DNA of 6,119 bases, taken from the NCBI RefSeq assembly GCF_016642265.1, contig NZ_MRXX01000012.1, forward strand, positions 54,652 to 60,770, given 5' to 3'. The notes below the pieces were generated by a model that was not told where the DNA came from, searched no databases, and saw only the letters and a program-made list of their open reading frames with translations. Origin of the DNA: Streptococcus lactarius (lineage in GTDB: Bacteria; Bacillota; Bacilli; Lactobacillales; Streptococcaceae). The position numbers and the translations under genes are program-made. Positions 1 through 5,959 of this stretch are shown here, one piece after another (position 1 is the first letter of the stretch; each line of letters opens with the position of its first letter).

Positions 1-1406
1 GTAGGTTCCTTTGTAGTGGTACTTGTTGTTGTGGTAGTCGAAGTTGTAGTTGTTGTCGTAGTTGTAGTTGCTGGTTTATTTGAAGTGTTTACAACTTTGA
101 TAACATTCGAATCATTGATCGGTTCTACTTTTGATGTATAACCATCAGGTGTATTCGTTTCTTCTACTGAATAAACAATCGGTTTACCATCTTTAATACC
201 TGGCAATTTAGAAAATTCAGCAGACCAACCAGAAGCCTTCGTCAAGGTCTTAGTCATACCTTCCAATTTTTGACCGTTTGCCAATAATTGAACAGTAATG
301 TCTTTACGAGATGATTCACTATCACCAACCCATTCTTTTTGAACAGTTACTGTTTTATCTCCAGTTACCCAGAAGTTCAATTCTGTGTTGTTCCAGAATG
401 CTGGGTCTTTCAATGGTGTCTTAATTTCATCAGCTGTTAAAGTAGCATCATTATCAACACGGATAGTTGTCTTAGGAATCAATGTTTGGTATTCAACGAT
501 TAATTCATCGCTACTTGCTTTTTTGAAAACATCACTTACGTCTGATAAATTCACAGTAAATCCGTTGCCATCTGCATCGAATTTCACATGTTTCCAGAAA
601 TCCCAACCTGAAGCAACTACTTGTCCACCTTTTCTAAGTGTGAATGATGGTTTCAAGTAAGTTCCTACAAAGAACTCATTTGCTGCGTGGTTCGCTGCTG
701 GTTTGAATGTAATCTTAGAGTAATCTACAGCTGGAGCTTTGATTTTATCTGAAACTACTGGGTTCGTGATGGCTTGTTTCTTAGCATCCCCATTGACACG
801 GATAAACCAAGTAGTTAAATAATAGTCATCTCCAACATTCATCCAAGCATAGTTTTCTGAAACATCTAATTTGAATTGTTTAGAAACAAAATCACCAGTC
901 TTATTATATTTATTTAAGACTGCTTCGAAAACGCCAGGGCCATCAGGACGTGTAATGATGACTGATTCTGAACCTACTCTTGAAGTAGCGGTTTTATTTC
1001 CAGGATTTCCTGGTGTGTTATCCCATTCTGCTTTGTATGAGTAGCCACCTTTTACATTTTGGTTCATGGATTCGATTGCTTTTTTGAAAGTAAACGTAAT
1101 CTTTTTGTTTGTCATCGTAATCGTAGCGACTTCAGCACCATTAGCTTGTAATGATTGCGCTGCGACTTCAGTGATATTGACACCTTCTGGAGCATCGATG
1201 GTGAACGTATCCCCTTCTTTAACAGATTTACCAGTCAAATCCCAGTCAAATGAGAAGGTAACTTTTTGTCCATTTGCTTGAGCTTTCAAATTTGAAACTA
1301 CTGGTGTTACAGTGGCTGCACTGACAGGTTTAATTACTGATAAACCCATTGCTACCACACTGATCATAGCTACAATCATAGCTATTTTCTTGTAAATAGA
1401 TTTCAA
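1..1406 (-). CDS. MSCRAMM-like surface adhesin with Cna-B domain (3' end outside window)
   Basis: This is the N-terminal 468 codons of a secreted surface protein; the frame stays open to the window edge. Residues 1-30 form a signal peptide: MKSIYKK basic n-region, hydrophobic core, and likely cleavage after VSA at residue 30. Residues about 35-345 look like two Ig-type (N2/N3, collagen/fibrinogen-binding style) modules, with GDTFTIDAPEGV at 65-76. Residues about 351-440 are a clear Cna-B domain (TVTVQKEWVGD near 352-362, then VQLLANGQKLEG, YSVEE at 412-416, VVNT at 438-441). A Lys (K351 or K357), E415/E416 and N440 are placed for an internal isopeptide bond, which is inference. Residues 447-465 are Thr/Ser only, the start of a stalk. 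An LPXTG anchor would be expected further on but is not visible. The start is TTG at 1404-1406: it follows GGAGGA by 4 nt and supplies the basic n-region, while the next in-frame ATG (1377-1379) would lack it. Ligand unknown. Confidence 0.9.
   Translation of the reverse strand, partial: MKSIYKKIAMIVAMISVVAMGLSVIKPVSAATVTPVVSNLKAQANGQKVTFSFDWDLTGKSVKEGDTFTIDAPEGVNITEVAAQSLQANGAEVATITMTNKKITFTFKKAIESMNQNVKGGYSYKAEWDNTPGNPGNKTATSRVGSESVIITRPDGPGVFEAVLNKYNKTGDFVSKQFKLDVSENYAWMNVGDDYYLTTWFIRVNGDAKKQAITNPVVSDKIKAPAVDYSKITFKPAANHAANEFFVGTYLKPSFTLRKGGQVVASGWDFWKHVKFDADGNGFTVNLSDVSDVFKKASSDELIVEYQTLIPKTTIRVDNDATLTADEIKTPLKDPAFWNNTELNFWVTGDKTVTVQKEWVGDSESSRKDITVQLLANGQKLEGMTKTLTKASGWSAEFSKLPGIKDGKPIVYSVEETNTPDGYTSKVEPINDSNVIKVVNTSNKPATTTTTTTTTSTTTTTSTTTKEP
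12..68 (-). repeat. Thr/Ser low-complexity stalk tract
   Basis: Nineteen consecutive codons of the adhesin encode only Thr (17) and Ser (2), in blocks of nine, five and three Thr separated by single Ser. Codons are mixed (ACT, ACA, ACC, ACG), so the DNA is a degenerate rather than a perfect trinucleotide repeat. Such tracts act as extended, often glycosylated stalks in streptococcal wall proteins. The next residues are KEP followed by a codon beginning AC, so the tract may continue outside the window. Confidence 0.85.
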
Positions 1407-1410
1407 AATA

Positions 1411-1416
1411 TCCTCC
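1411..1416 (-). promoter_or_regulatory. Ribosome binding site that decides the TTG start of the adhesin
   Basis: On the minus strand GGAGGA lies 4 nt before the TTG at 1404-1406, a strong Shine-Dalgarno match. The adhesin frame is closed upstream by a TGA at 1431-1433, and no ATG lies between that stop and the TTG, which supports initiation at TTG. Confidence 0.75.
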
Positions 1417-1546
1417 AATCTTTTTCTTGTTCAATCCCCCTTGTTTTTCCACATAGTGACAAATGTATGTGTGATCGTGTAACAGTATTAATTTCTGACT
1501 TTGCTCCGAAAAATCAGTTATTTGTTCTATATTATCAGTAGTAGAG

Positions 1547-1577
1547 TAGATTATTTTGAACAGTTCAAAATAATCTA
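1547..1577. repeat. 31-bp perfect palindrome in the adhesin leader
   Basis: The arms TAGATTATTTTGAAC and GTTCAAAATAATCTA are exact reverse complements, 15 bp each, around a single central A at 1562. The element lies about 140 nt upstream of the adhesin start codon and about 190 nt downstream of its predicted transcription start. Neither side has a T-run, so it is not an intrinsic terminator. It could be the operator of a dimeric regulator acting as a roadblock, or an RNA hairpin in the adhesin leader. The sequence shows only the symmetry; the role is inference. Confidence 0.85.
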
Positions 1578-1769
1578 ACACTACCATATTCATCTTGAAA
1601 GAACCTTCCATGGGCCTAACAAGATGCAAAACTTCCCCACTAACCTTGACTGTTTCGATCAAAAACATTGGGTTATCACAAGTATAGTATTAGCAATGAT
1701 AATCAATCTCCTAATAGTGAACAGGATCCAATCCTATCAGCTATTTAGATTACAATCACCACCATTATA

Positions 1770-1797
1770 ATTATATGCTTTTGTATGCACAAGTCAA
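1770..1797 (-). promoter_or_regulatory. SigA-type promoter for the adhesin
   Basis: On the minus strand TTGACT (1797-1792) and a consensus TATAAT (1775-1770) are separated by 16 nt. Transcription would begin near position 1763, giving a leader of about 357 nt before the TTG start. I saw no comparably good promoter nearer the gene. Confidence 0.7.
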
Positions 1798-1882
1798 GCT
1801 AAAAGCAACAAAATTATATACAAATGTTCATGTTTATATTTTCCTCCTTTGCCCCTTTATTTCCCGCCATTTTCGCCTTTCA

Positions 1883-1891
1883 TGATATAAT
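1883..1891 (+). promoter_or_regulatory. Extended -10 promoter for recJ and the downstream array
   Basis: TG-A-TATAAT is a consensus extended -10 (TGNTATAAT), of the kind common in streptococci. No convincing -35 hexamer sits 16-18 nt upstream, where the sequence is CCCGCC-like, so the TG motif probably compensates. Transcription would begin near 1898, leaving a leader of about 28 nt before recJ. No other promoter is evident before the paralog array, so it likely drives that too. Confidence 0.65.
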
Positions 1892-1907
1892 ATTCAGATA
1901 AGAAAAA

Positions 1908-1913
1908 GAGGAG
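1908..1913 (+). promoter_or_regulatory. recJ ribosome binding site with a long spacer
   Basis: GAGGAG ends 12 nt before the ATG at 1926, longer than the usual 5-9 nt. An in-frame TAG at 1923-1925 directly precedes the ATG, so no earlier start is possible, and the protein begins MITSKYDW as streptococcal RecJ does. The long spacer may mean modest translation. Confidence 0.65.
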
Positions 1914-1925
1914 ACCAAAAGCTAG

Positions 1926-4148
1926 ATGATCACTTCAAAATACGATTGGCAGTTGGCTGCGACAAGTGTAGATGAGGCCTTTTTGGCCCTTGCCAAAAAA
2001 GCAGGTCTGGAAGCGTCCGTAGCAAGCTTACTGTATGAGCGTGGCATTCAGACCAAAGAGGATTTGGAAGATTTTTTAGAACCCAGGCTGGAAAAGCTAC
2101 ACGACCCTTATTTGCTCCATGATATGGACAAGGCAGTGGAGCGCATTCGACGGGCCATCGAAGATTACGAGCAGATCCTCATCTATGGAGACTATGACGC
2201 GGACGGGATGACTTCGGCCTCTATTATGAAGGAAACCTTGGAGCAGATGGGTGCAGAGGTGCAAGTCTACCTACCCAACCGCTTCACAGACGGCTATGGT
2301 CCCAATGAGAGTGTCTACAAGTACTTTATCGAGCAGCAAGGTATTTCTTTGATTGTCACGGTGGACAATGGCGTGGCAGGCAATCAAGCCATCGCCATGG
2401 CTAAGGAAATGGGAGTGGATGTCATTGTGACCGACCACCACTCGATGCCAGAAGTCTTGCCAGATGCTTATGCGATCGTCCATCCGGAGCATCCAGATGC
2501 GGCTTATCCCTTCCGTTATCTAGCAGGTTGTGGCGTGGCCTTTAAGCTGGCCTGTGCCCTCCTAGAGGAAGTACCAGTTGATCTTTTAGATTTGGTAGCC
2601 ATCGGGACCATTGCTGACATGGTGAGCCTGACAGATGAGAATCGAATTCTGGTCAAATACGGCCTGGGTGTTCTCCAACATACCCAGCGAATGGGCTTGC
2701 AGGAGCTCTTTGAGATTGCGGGGATTCGTCCGGAGGATATTAATGAAGAAACAATTGGCTTTCAGATTGCTCCTCGTCTCAATGCCCTTGGCCGCCTGGA
2801 TGACCCTAATCCAGCCGTCGAACTACTGACTGGTTTTGACGATGAAGAGGCGCACGAGATTGCCCTCATGATTCATCAGAAAAATGAAGAACGCAAAGAG
2901 ATTGTCCAAAGTATCTATGACGAAGCCAAAGCCATGGTTGAACCGAGCTTGCCCGCTCAGGTCTTGGCCAAGGAAGGCTGGAATCCTGGGGTTCTTGGCA
3001 TTGTCGCTGGCCGTCTATTAGAAGAACTTCATCAGCCGGTCGTCGTCTTAAGTATCGAGGATGGACGAGCTAAGGGGAGTGCTCGGAGTCCTGAGGCGGT
3101 CAATATCTTTGAGGCTCTCGATCCTCACCGCTCGCTCTTTGTCGCCTTTGGAGGACATGCCGGTGCAGCAGGGATGACGCTCGAGGTGGATCAACTCCCT
3201 GCCTTGTCTAAGGCCCTTACCGACTATATTGCAGAGCAAGAGATTGATCTCAGCAGTAAGTCCAGCTTAGCCATCGACGAGGAACTGCATCTAACCGATC
3301 TCTCGCTTGAGACCCTGAAAAGTTTTGAACGCTTGAGCCCTTTTGGCATGGACAATAAAAAGCCAGTCTTTCTGGTCCGTAATTTCAAGGTAGAAGGGGC
3401 GCGCTCGATGGGTGCTGGCAATGCCCACTTGAAACTAAAAATTTCTCAAGAAGATGCAACCTTTGAGGTGGTTGCCTTTGGCTTGGGAAGCTTAGAGTCG
3501 GAATTTGCGCAAGTGCAAAATCTGGAGTTAGCTGTGCAATTGTCGGTCAACCAATGGAATGGCCAAACAACCCTTCAACTCATGCTGGTTGATGCGCGTG
3601 TGGATGGCGTGCAGCTCTTTAATATTCGCTCCAAAACGGCCAGTCTCCCCGCCGGTGTTCCTGTTCTTGACTTTACTAAAGAATTGCCAAATCTAGCAGG
3701 TGCTTCCGCTGTAGTGGTTGGAAATATCCCTGAGGATATAGAGCAACTGCGTCACATCTTTCAAGAGCATGATTTCCAGGCTGTGTATTTCAAAAATGAA
3801 ATCGCCAAAGCTTACTATCTGACAGGATACGGCAGTAGGGACCAGTATGCCAAGCTCTATAAGACCATCTATCAGTACCCAGAGTTCGATGTCCGATACA
3901 AACTCAAAGACCTAGCAGCCTATCTCAAGATCCAGCAGATCCTCTTGGTCAAAATGATTCAGATCTTCCAAGAGCTAGGCTTTGTGAACATTGAAAATGG
4001 CATCATGAAGGTCAATAAAGCAGCAGAAAAACGAGAAATTGCTGAAAGCACCATCTACCAAAACCTCAAACAAACTGTGAAAGAACAGGAGTTGATGGCT
4101 CTTGGAACGGTTCGCGAAATCTACGACCATCTGACAGGACAGGCCTAA
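1926..4148 (+). CDS. recJ: Single-stranded-DNA-specific exonuclease RecJ
   Basis: RecJ is a cytoplasmic Mn/Mg-dependent 5'-3' exonuclease on single-stranded DNA, used in RecF-pathway recombination, mismatch repair and base excision repair. The 740-residue product carries the whole DHH/DHHA1 set. The metal motifs are DYDADG at 89-94, TVDNG around D147, the DHH at 170-172 and GTIADMVSL with D231. APRLNALGRLDDP is at 282-294. The DHHA1 part has GWNPGVLGIVAGRL at 351-364, GSARS at 384-388 and GGHAGAAGMTL at 409-419. An OB-fold region follows (about 450-565), then the extra C-terminal domain typical of Firmicutes RecJ (about 575-735). Length and sequence match streptococcal RecJ as I remember it. 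Its stop overlaps the next start by one base. Base composition is more GC-rich than the neighbouring adhesin and array centres, consistent with a resident core gene. Confidence 0.98.
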   Translation: MITSKYDWQLAATSVDEAFLALAKKAGLEASVASLLYERGIQTKEDLEDFLEPRLEKLHDPYLLHDMDKAVERIRRAIEDYEQILIYGDYDADGMTSASIMKETLEQMGAEVQVYLPNRFTDGYGPNESVYKYFIEQQGISLIVTVDNGVAGNQAIAMAKEMGVDVIVTDHHSMPEVLPDAYAIVHPEHPDAAYPFRYLAGCGVAFKLACALLEEVPVDLLDLVAIGTIADMVSLTDENRILVKYGLGVLQHTQRMGLQELFEIAGIRPEDINEETIGFQIAPRLNALGRLDDPNPAVELLTGFDDEEAHEIALMIHQKNEERKEIVQSIYDEAKAMVEPSLPAQVLAKEGWNPGVLGIVAGRLLEELHQPVVVLSIEDGRAKGSARSPEAVNIFEALDPHRSLFVAFGGHAGAAGMTLEVDQLPALSKALTDYIAEQEIDLSSKSSLAIDEELHLTDLSLETLKSFERLSPFGMDNKKPVFLVRNFKVEGARSMGAGNAHLKLKISQEDATFEVVAFGLGSLESEFAQVQNLELAVQLSVNQWNGQTTLQLMLVDARVDGVQLFNIRSKTASLPAGVPVLDFTKELPNLAGASAVVVGNIPEDIEQLRHIFQEHDFQAVYFKNEIAKAYYLTGYGSRDQYAKLYKTIYQYPEFDVRYKLKDLAAYLKIQQILLVKMIQIFQELGFVNIENGIMKVNKAAEKREIAESTIYQNLKQTVKEQELMALGTVREIYDHLTGQA

Positions 4149-4741
4149 TGAAAAAACACTTAAAAAACTTCCTCTGGCTCACTCCCATCCTGCTTTTTTT
4201 CCTTTATTGGTTGGGAGTCTACCTGAGCCTCAAAAACCCCATGGAAGAAATCAACTACTCCGAAAATGGTGGTGTAGTGCGCAATTTGATGGTCAAGCCC
4301 TACATACAAACAATCGGAAGTGATCGCTTATGGGATAAAGCTGAAGGGTTTAAAACAATTGCTTATCCTAAAAATATTGTTGGTGAAAAAGAGTATTTAT
4401 CTGTAACACTTAATAGTGATACACCAGATTGGTTCTATATGTATGAGTATGATTTAGATAATAATGCTACGATATACAGTAATTTTAAATACGACTCCTC
4501 CAAGAAAGTCTTTTACCAAACCGACCTCTATCTAACAATCGATGAAACAAGCTACAAAGGCCAACAACTTCTTGATCAACTTGCCACCTATGGCAAAGAC
4601 AGGACTTGGTTGAAAAAGCAAAGTAAGAAAGTTGTTGAACAATACATCTTTGGTACTTGGTTTAGGAATGGAAGCTCCCGTTATTCCTTGAAAAACTTGG
4701 GAAATATGAAAATCGAGTACAATAAATTGATAGAAGAATAG
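4148..4741 (+). CDS. Membrane-anchored TipC-like putative immunity protein, copy 1
   Basis: The product has 197 residues: a basic N-terminus (MKKHLK), one hydrophobic segment at about 8-28, and about 165 residues predicted to face outside. There is no lipobox and no clear cleavage site, so it should stay as an uncleaved anchor. The conserved N-block ends in KNPMEEI-YSENGG (29-42). The middle is divergent, keeping DW (94-95) and YDSSKK (115-120). The C-block (136-197) with YGKDRTWLKKQSKKVVEQY is nearly invariant between copies. The start overlaps the recJ stop (TAATG), and AGGA at 4136-4139 gives an 8-nt spacer, so translation is probably coupled to recJ. TipC proteins protect against TelC-type extracellular LXG toxins that attack lipid II, and size, topology and tandem context fit. 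The family assignment is from memory of its style, not a search. No enzyme motif is seen. Confidence 0.85.
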   Translation: MKKHLKNFLWLTPILLFFLYWLGVYLSLKNPMEEINYSENGGVVRNLMVKPYIQTIGSDRLWDKAEGFKTIAYPKNIVGEKEYLSVTLNSDTPDWFYMYEYDLDNNATIYSNFKYDSSKKVFYQTDLYLTIDETSYKGQQLLDQLATYGKDRTWLKKQSKKVVEQYIFGTWFRNGSSRYSLKNLGNMKIEYNKLIEE

Positions 4742-4751
4742 TAAGGAAGTT

Positions 4752-5345
4752 ATGAAAAAAAGTCTAAAAATTACTCTCTGGCTTACCCCCATCTTACTTT
4801 TCTGCCTTTATTGGTTAGGAATCTACCTGAGTCTCAAAAATCCCATGGAGGAGATCGTTTACTCTGAAAATGGTGGCTTGATGGGCAATGTGATGTTCAA
4901 ACCTTACACGCAAACAATTGGAAGTGGTTTTACTTTTGGGGAAAATGAGGGACATCAATCTTTTCCTTATCCTAAAAATATTGTTGGTGATCATCAAGAT
5001 CTTTCTGTGACGATATTTAAGGGTACTTCGGATTGGCTATATATGTATCATTATAAGTTGGACAGTAAAACGATGATTGGTTGTTATTTTGTTTACGACT
5101 CTTCTAAAAAAGCTTTGGTTCAAGACGATGTTTATTTATATGAGAATGATAAAATTTATAAGGGGCATCTTTTACTGGATAAACTTTCTACCTATGGTAA
5201 AGACCGTACTTGGTTGAAAAAACAAAGTAAGAAAGTTGTCGAACAGTACATCCTTGGTACTTGGTTTAAGAATGGAAGTTCCCGTTATTCCTTGAAAAAC
5301 TTGGGGGATATGAAAATTGAGTACAACAAATTGTTAGAAAAATAG
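4752..5345 (+). CDS. Membrane-anchored TipC-like putative immunity protein, copy 2
   Basis: This second paralog is also exactly 197 residues and aligns to copy 1 without a gap. By hand count the first 42 residues differ from copy 1 at 6 positions and the last 62 at 9, while the middle is much more different. It keeps the anchor WLTPILLFCLYWLGIYLSLKNP, YSENGG, DW at 94-95, YDSSKK and the invariant C-block. Cys18 in the anchor is preceded by Phe and is not a lipobox. The start follows the copy 1 stop by 10 nt and has a good site, AAGGA at 4743-4747. Copy 2 ends LLEK rather than LIEE. The unusual centre (for example SGFTFGENEG near 58-67) suggests different partner specificity, which is inference. 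Function as for copy 1: probably extracellular immunity or binding, unproven. Confidence 0.85.
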   Translation: MKKSLKITLWLTPILLFCLYWLGIYLSLKNPMEEIVYSENGGLMGNVMFKPYTQTIGSGFTFGENEGHQSFPYPKNIVGDHQDLSVTIFKGTSDWLYMYHYKLDSKTMIGCYFVYDSSKKALVQDDVYLYENDKIYKGHLLLDKLSTYGKDRTWLKKQSKKVVEQYILGTWFKNGSSRYSLKNLGDMKIEYNKLLEK

Positions 5346-5355
5346 TGAGAAATCT

Positions 5356-5949
5356 ATGAAAAAACGTCTAAAAAAAATCCTCTGGCTCACACCCGTATTA
5401 CTTTTTTGCCTTTATTGGCTGGGAATCTACCTGAGCCTTAAAAACCCTATAGAGGAGATCGTTTACTCTGAAAATGGTGGCTTGATGCGCTATATCACAG
5501 TGAATCGATTTACTCAGTCGATTGGCAGCTTGCGTGTTTGGAAGGAAGACGAAGAATTTCAGATTTACCCTTATTCCGAAGGAATTGTTAGCGGTGATGA
5601 GCAACTTTCAGTCCTGATGTTTCATGATTCATCTGATTGGGCATTTCGATATGAAGTTGATATAGCTAAGGATGTTAAGGTTTGTTTTAAATTTACCTAT
5701 GATTCTACTAAAAAAATCTTTAGGCAGGAGGACCTATATCTTTCTAAAAGTGGGGTAAGATATAAAGGTCAACAACTCCTTGATCAACTTGCCGCCTATG
5801 GCAAAGACCGGACTTGGTTGAAAAAGCAAAGTAAGAAGGTCGTTGAGCAATACATCCTAGGTACCTGGTTCAAAAACGGAAGCTCTCGCTATTCCTTGAA
5901 AAACTTGGGGGATATGAAAATCGAGTACGATAAATTGATAGAAGAATAG
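5356..5949 (+). CDS. Membrane-anchored TipC-like putative immunity protein, copy 3
   Basis: The third 197-residue paralog again aligns without gaps. Against copy 1, hand counting gives about 81% identity over residues 1-42, about 38% over 43-135 and about 92% over 136-197. Its centre replaces PKNIVG with SEGIVS and carries several new charged residues, while DW (94-95), YDS-KK (115-120) and DLYL (126-129) are kept. It starts 10 nt after copy 2, but the gap TGAGAAATCT has no good Shine-Dalgarno, so initiation may depend on ribosomes finishing copy 2. Its N-terminal DNA (5380-5480) is almost identical to that of copy 4, a sign of recent duplication or gene conversion. The TipC-like role is inferred as for the other copies. 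Confidence 0.85.
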   Translation: MKKRLKKILWLTPVLLFCLYWLGIYLSLKNPIEEIVYSENGGLMRYITVNRFTQSIGSLRVWKEDEEFQIYPYSEGIVSGDEQLSVLMFHDSSDWAFRYEVDIAKDVKVCFKFTYDSTKKIFRQEDLYLSKSGVRYKGQQLLDQLAAYGKDRTWLKKQSKKVVEQYILGTWFKNGSSRYSLKNLGDMKIEYDKLIEE

Positions 5950-5959
5950 TAAGTAATCT

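Larger units (their letters stand above)
1407..1925. other. Divergent AT-rich intergenic region between adhesin and recJ
   Basis: These 519 nt separate the two divergent genes. They hold, from left to right, the adhesin ribosome binding site, a long adhesin leader, a perfect palindrome (1547-1577), the adhesin promoter (1770-1797), the recJ extended -10 (1883-1891) and the recJ ribosome binding site. I see no tRNA, no terminator and no recognisable riboswitch. A minus-strand open frame (1330-1668) exists inside the leader but lacks a good ribosome binding site and resembles nothing I know, so it is not called as a gene. Confidence 0.8.

Noticed and set aside
385..1281. Two plus-strand open frames (385-660 and 1066-1281) opposite the adhesin
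   Set aside because: They are antisense to a clearly coding minus-strand frame with recognisable domains, have no ribosome binding site and show no family resemblance.
1547..1577. Palindrome as an intrinsic terminator or a Xer/dif site
   Set aside because: There is no T-run on either side and the stem is AT-rich. The sequence does not resemble the streptococcal dif site as I remember it, despite the same 31-bp length.
1330..1668. 112-codon minus-strand frame as a real gene
   Set aside because: There is no convincing ribosome binding site at the first ATG, no recognised family, and it ends inside the adhesin signal peptide in another frame. It is kept only as a low-interest finding.
1722..1734. 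Small hairpin AGGAT-CCA-ATCCT in the adhesin leader
   Set aside because: A 5-bp stem is too short to distinguish from chance in an AT-rich region.
2271..3421. Open frames within recJ on both strands
   Set aside because: They are shadows of the conserved recJ frame, without ribosome binding sites or recognisable products.
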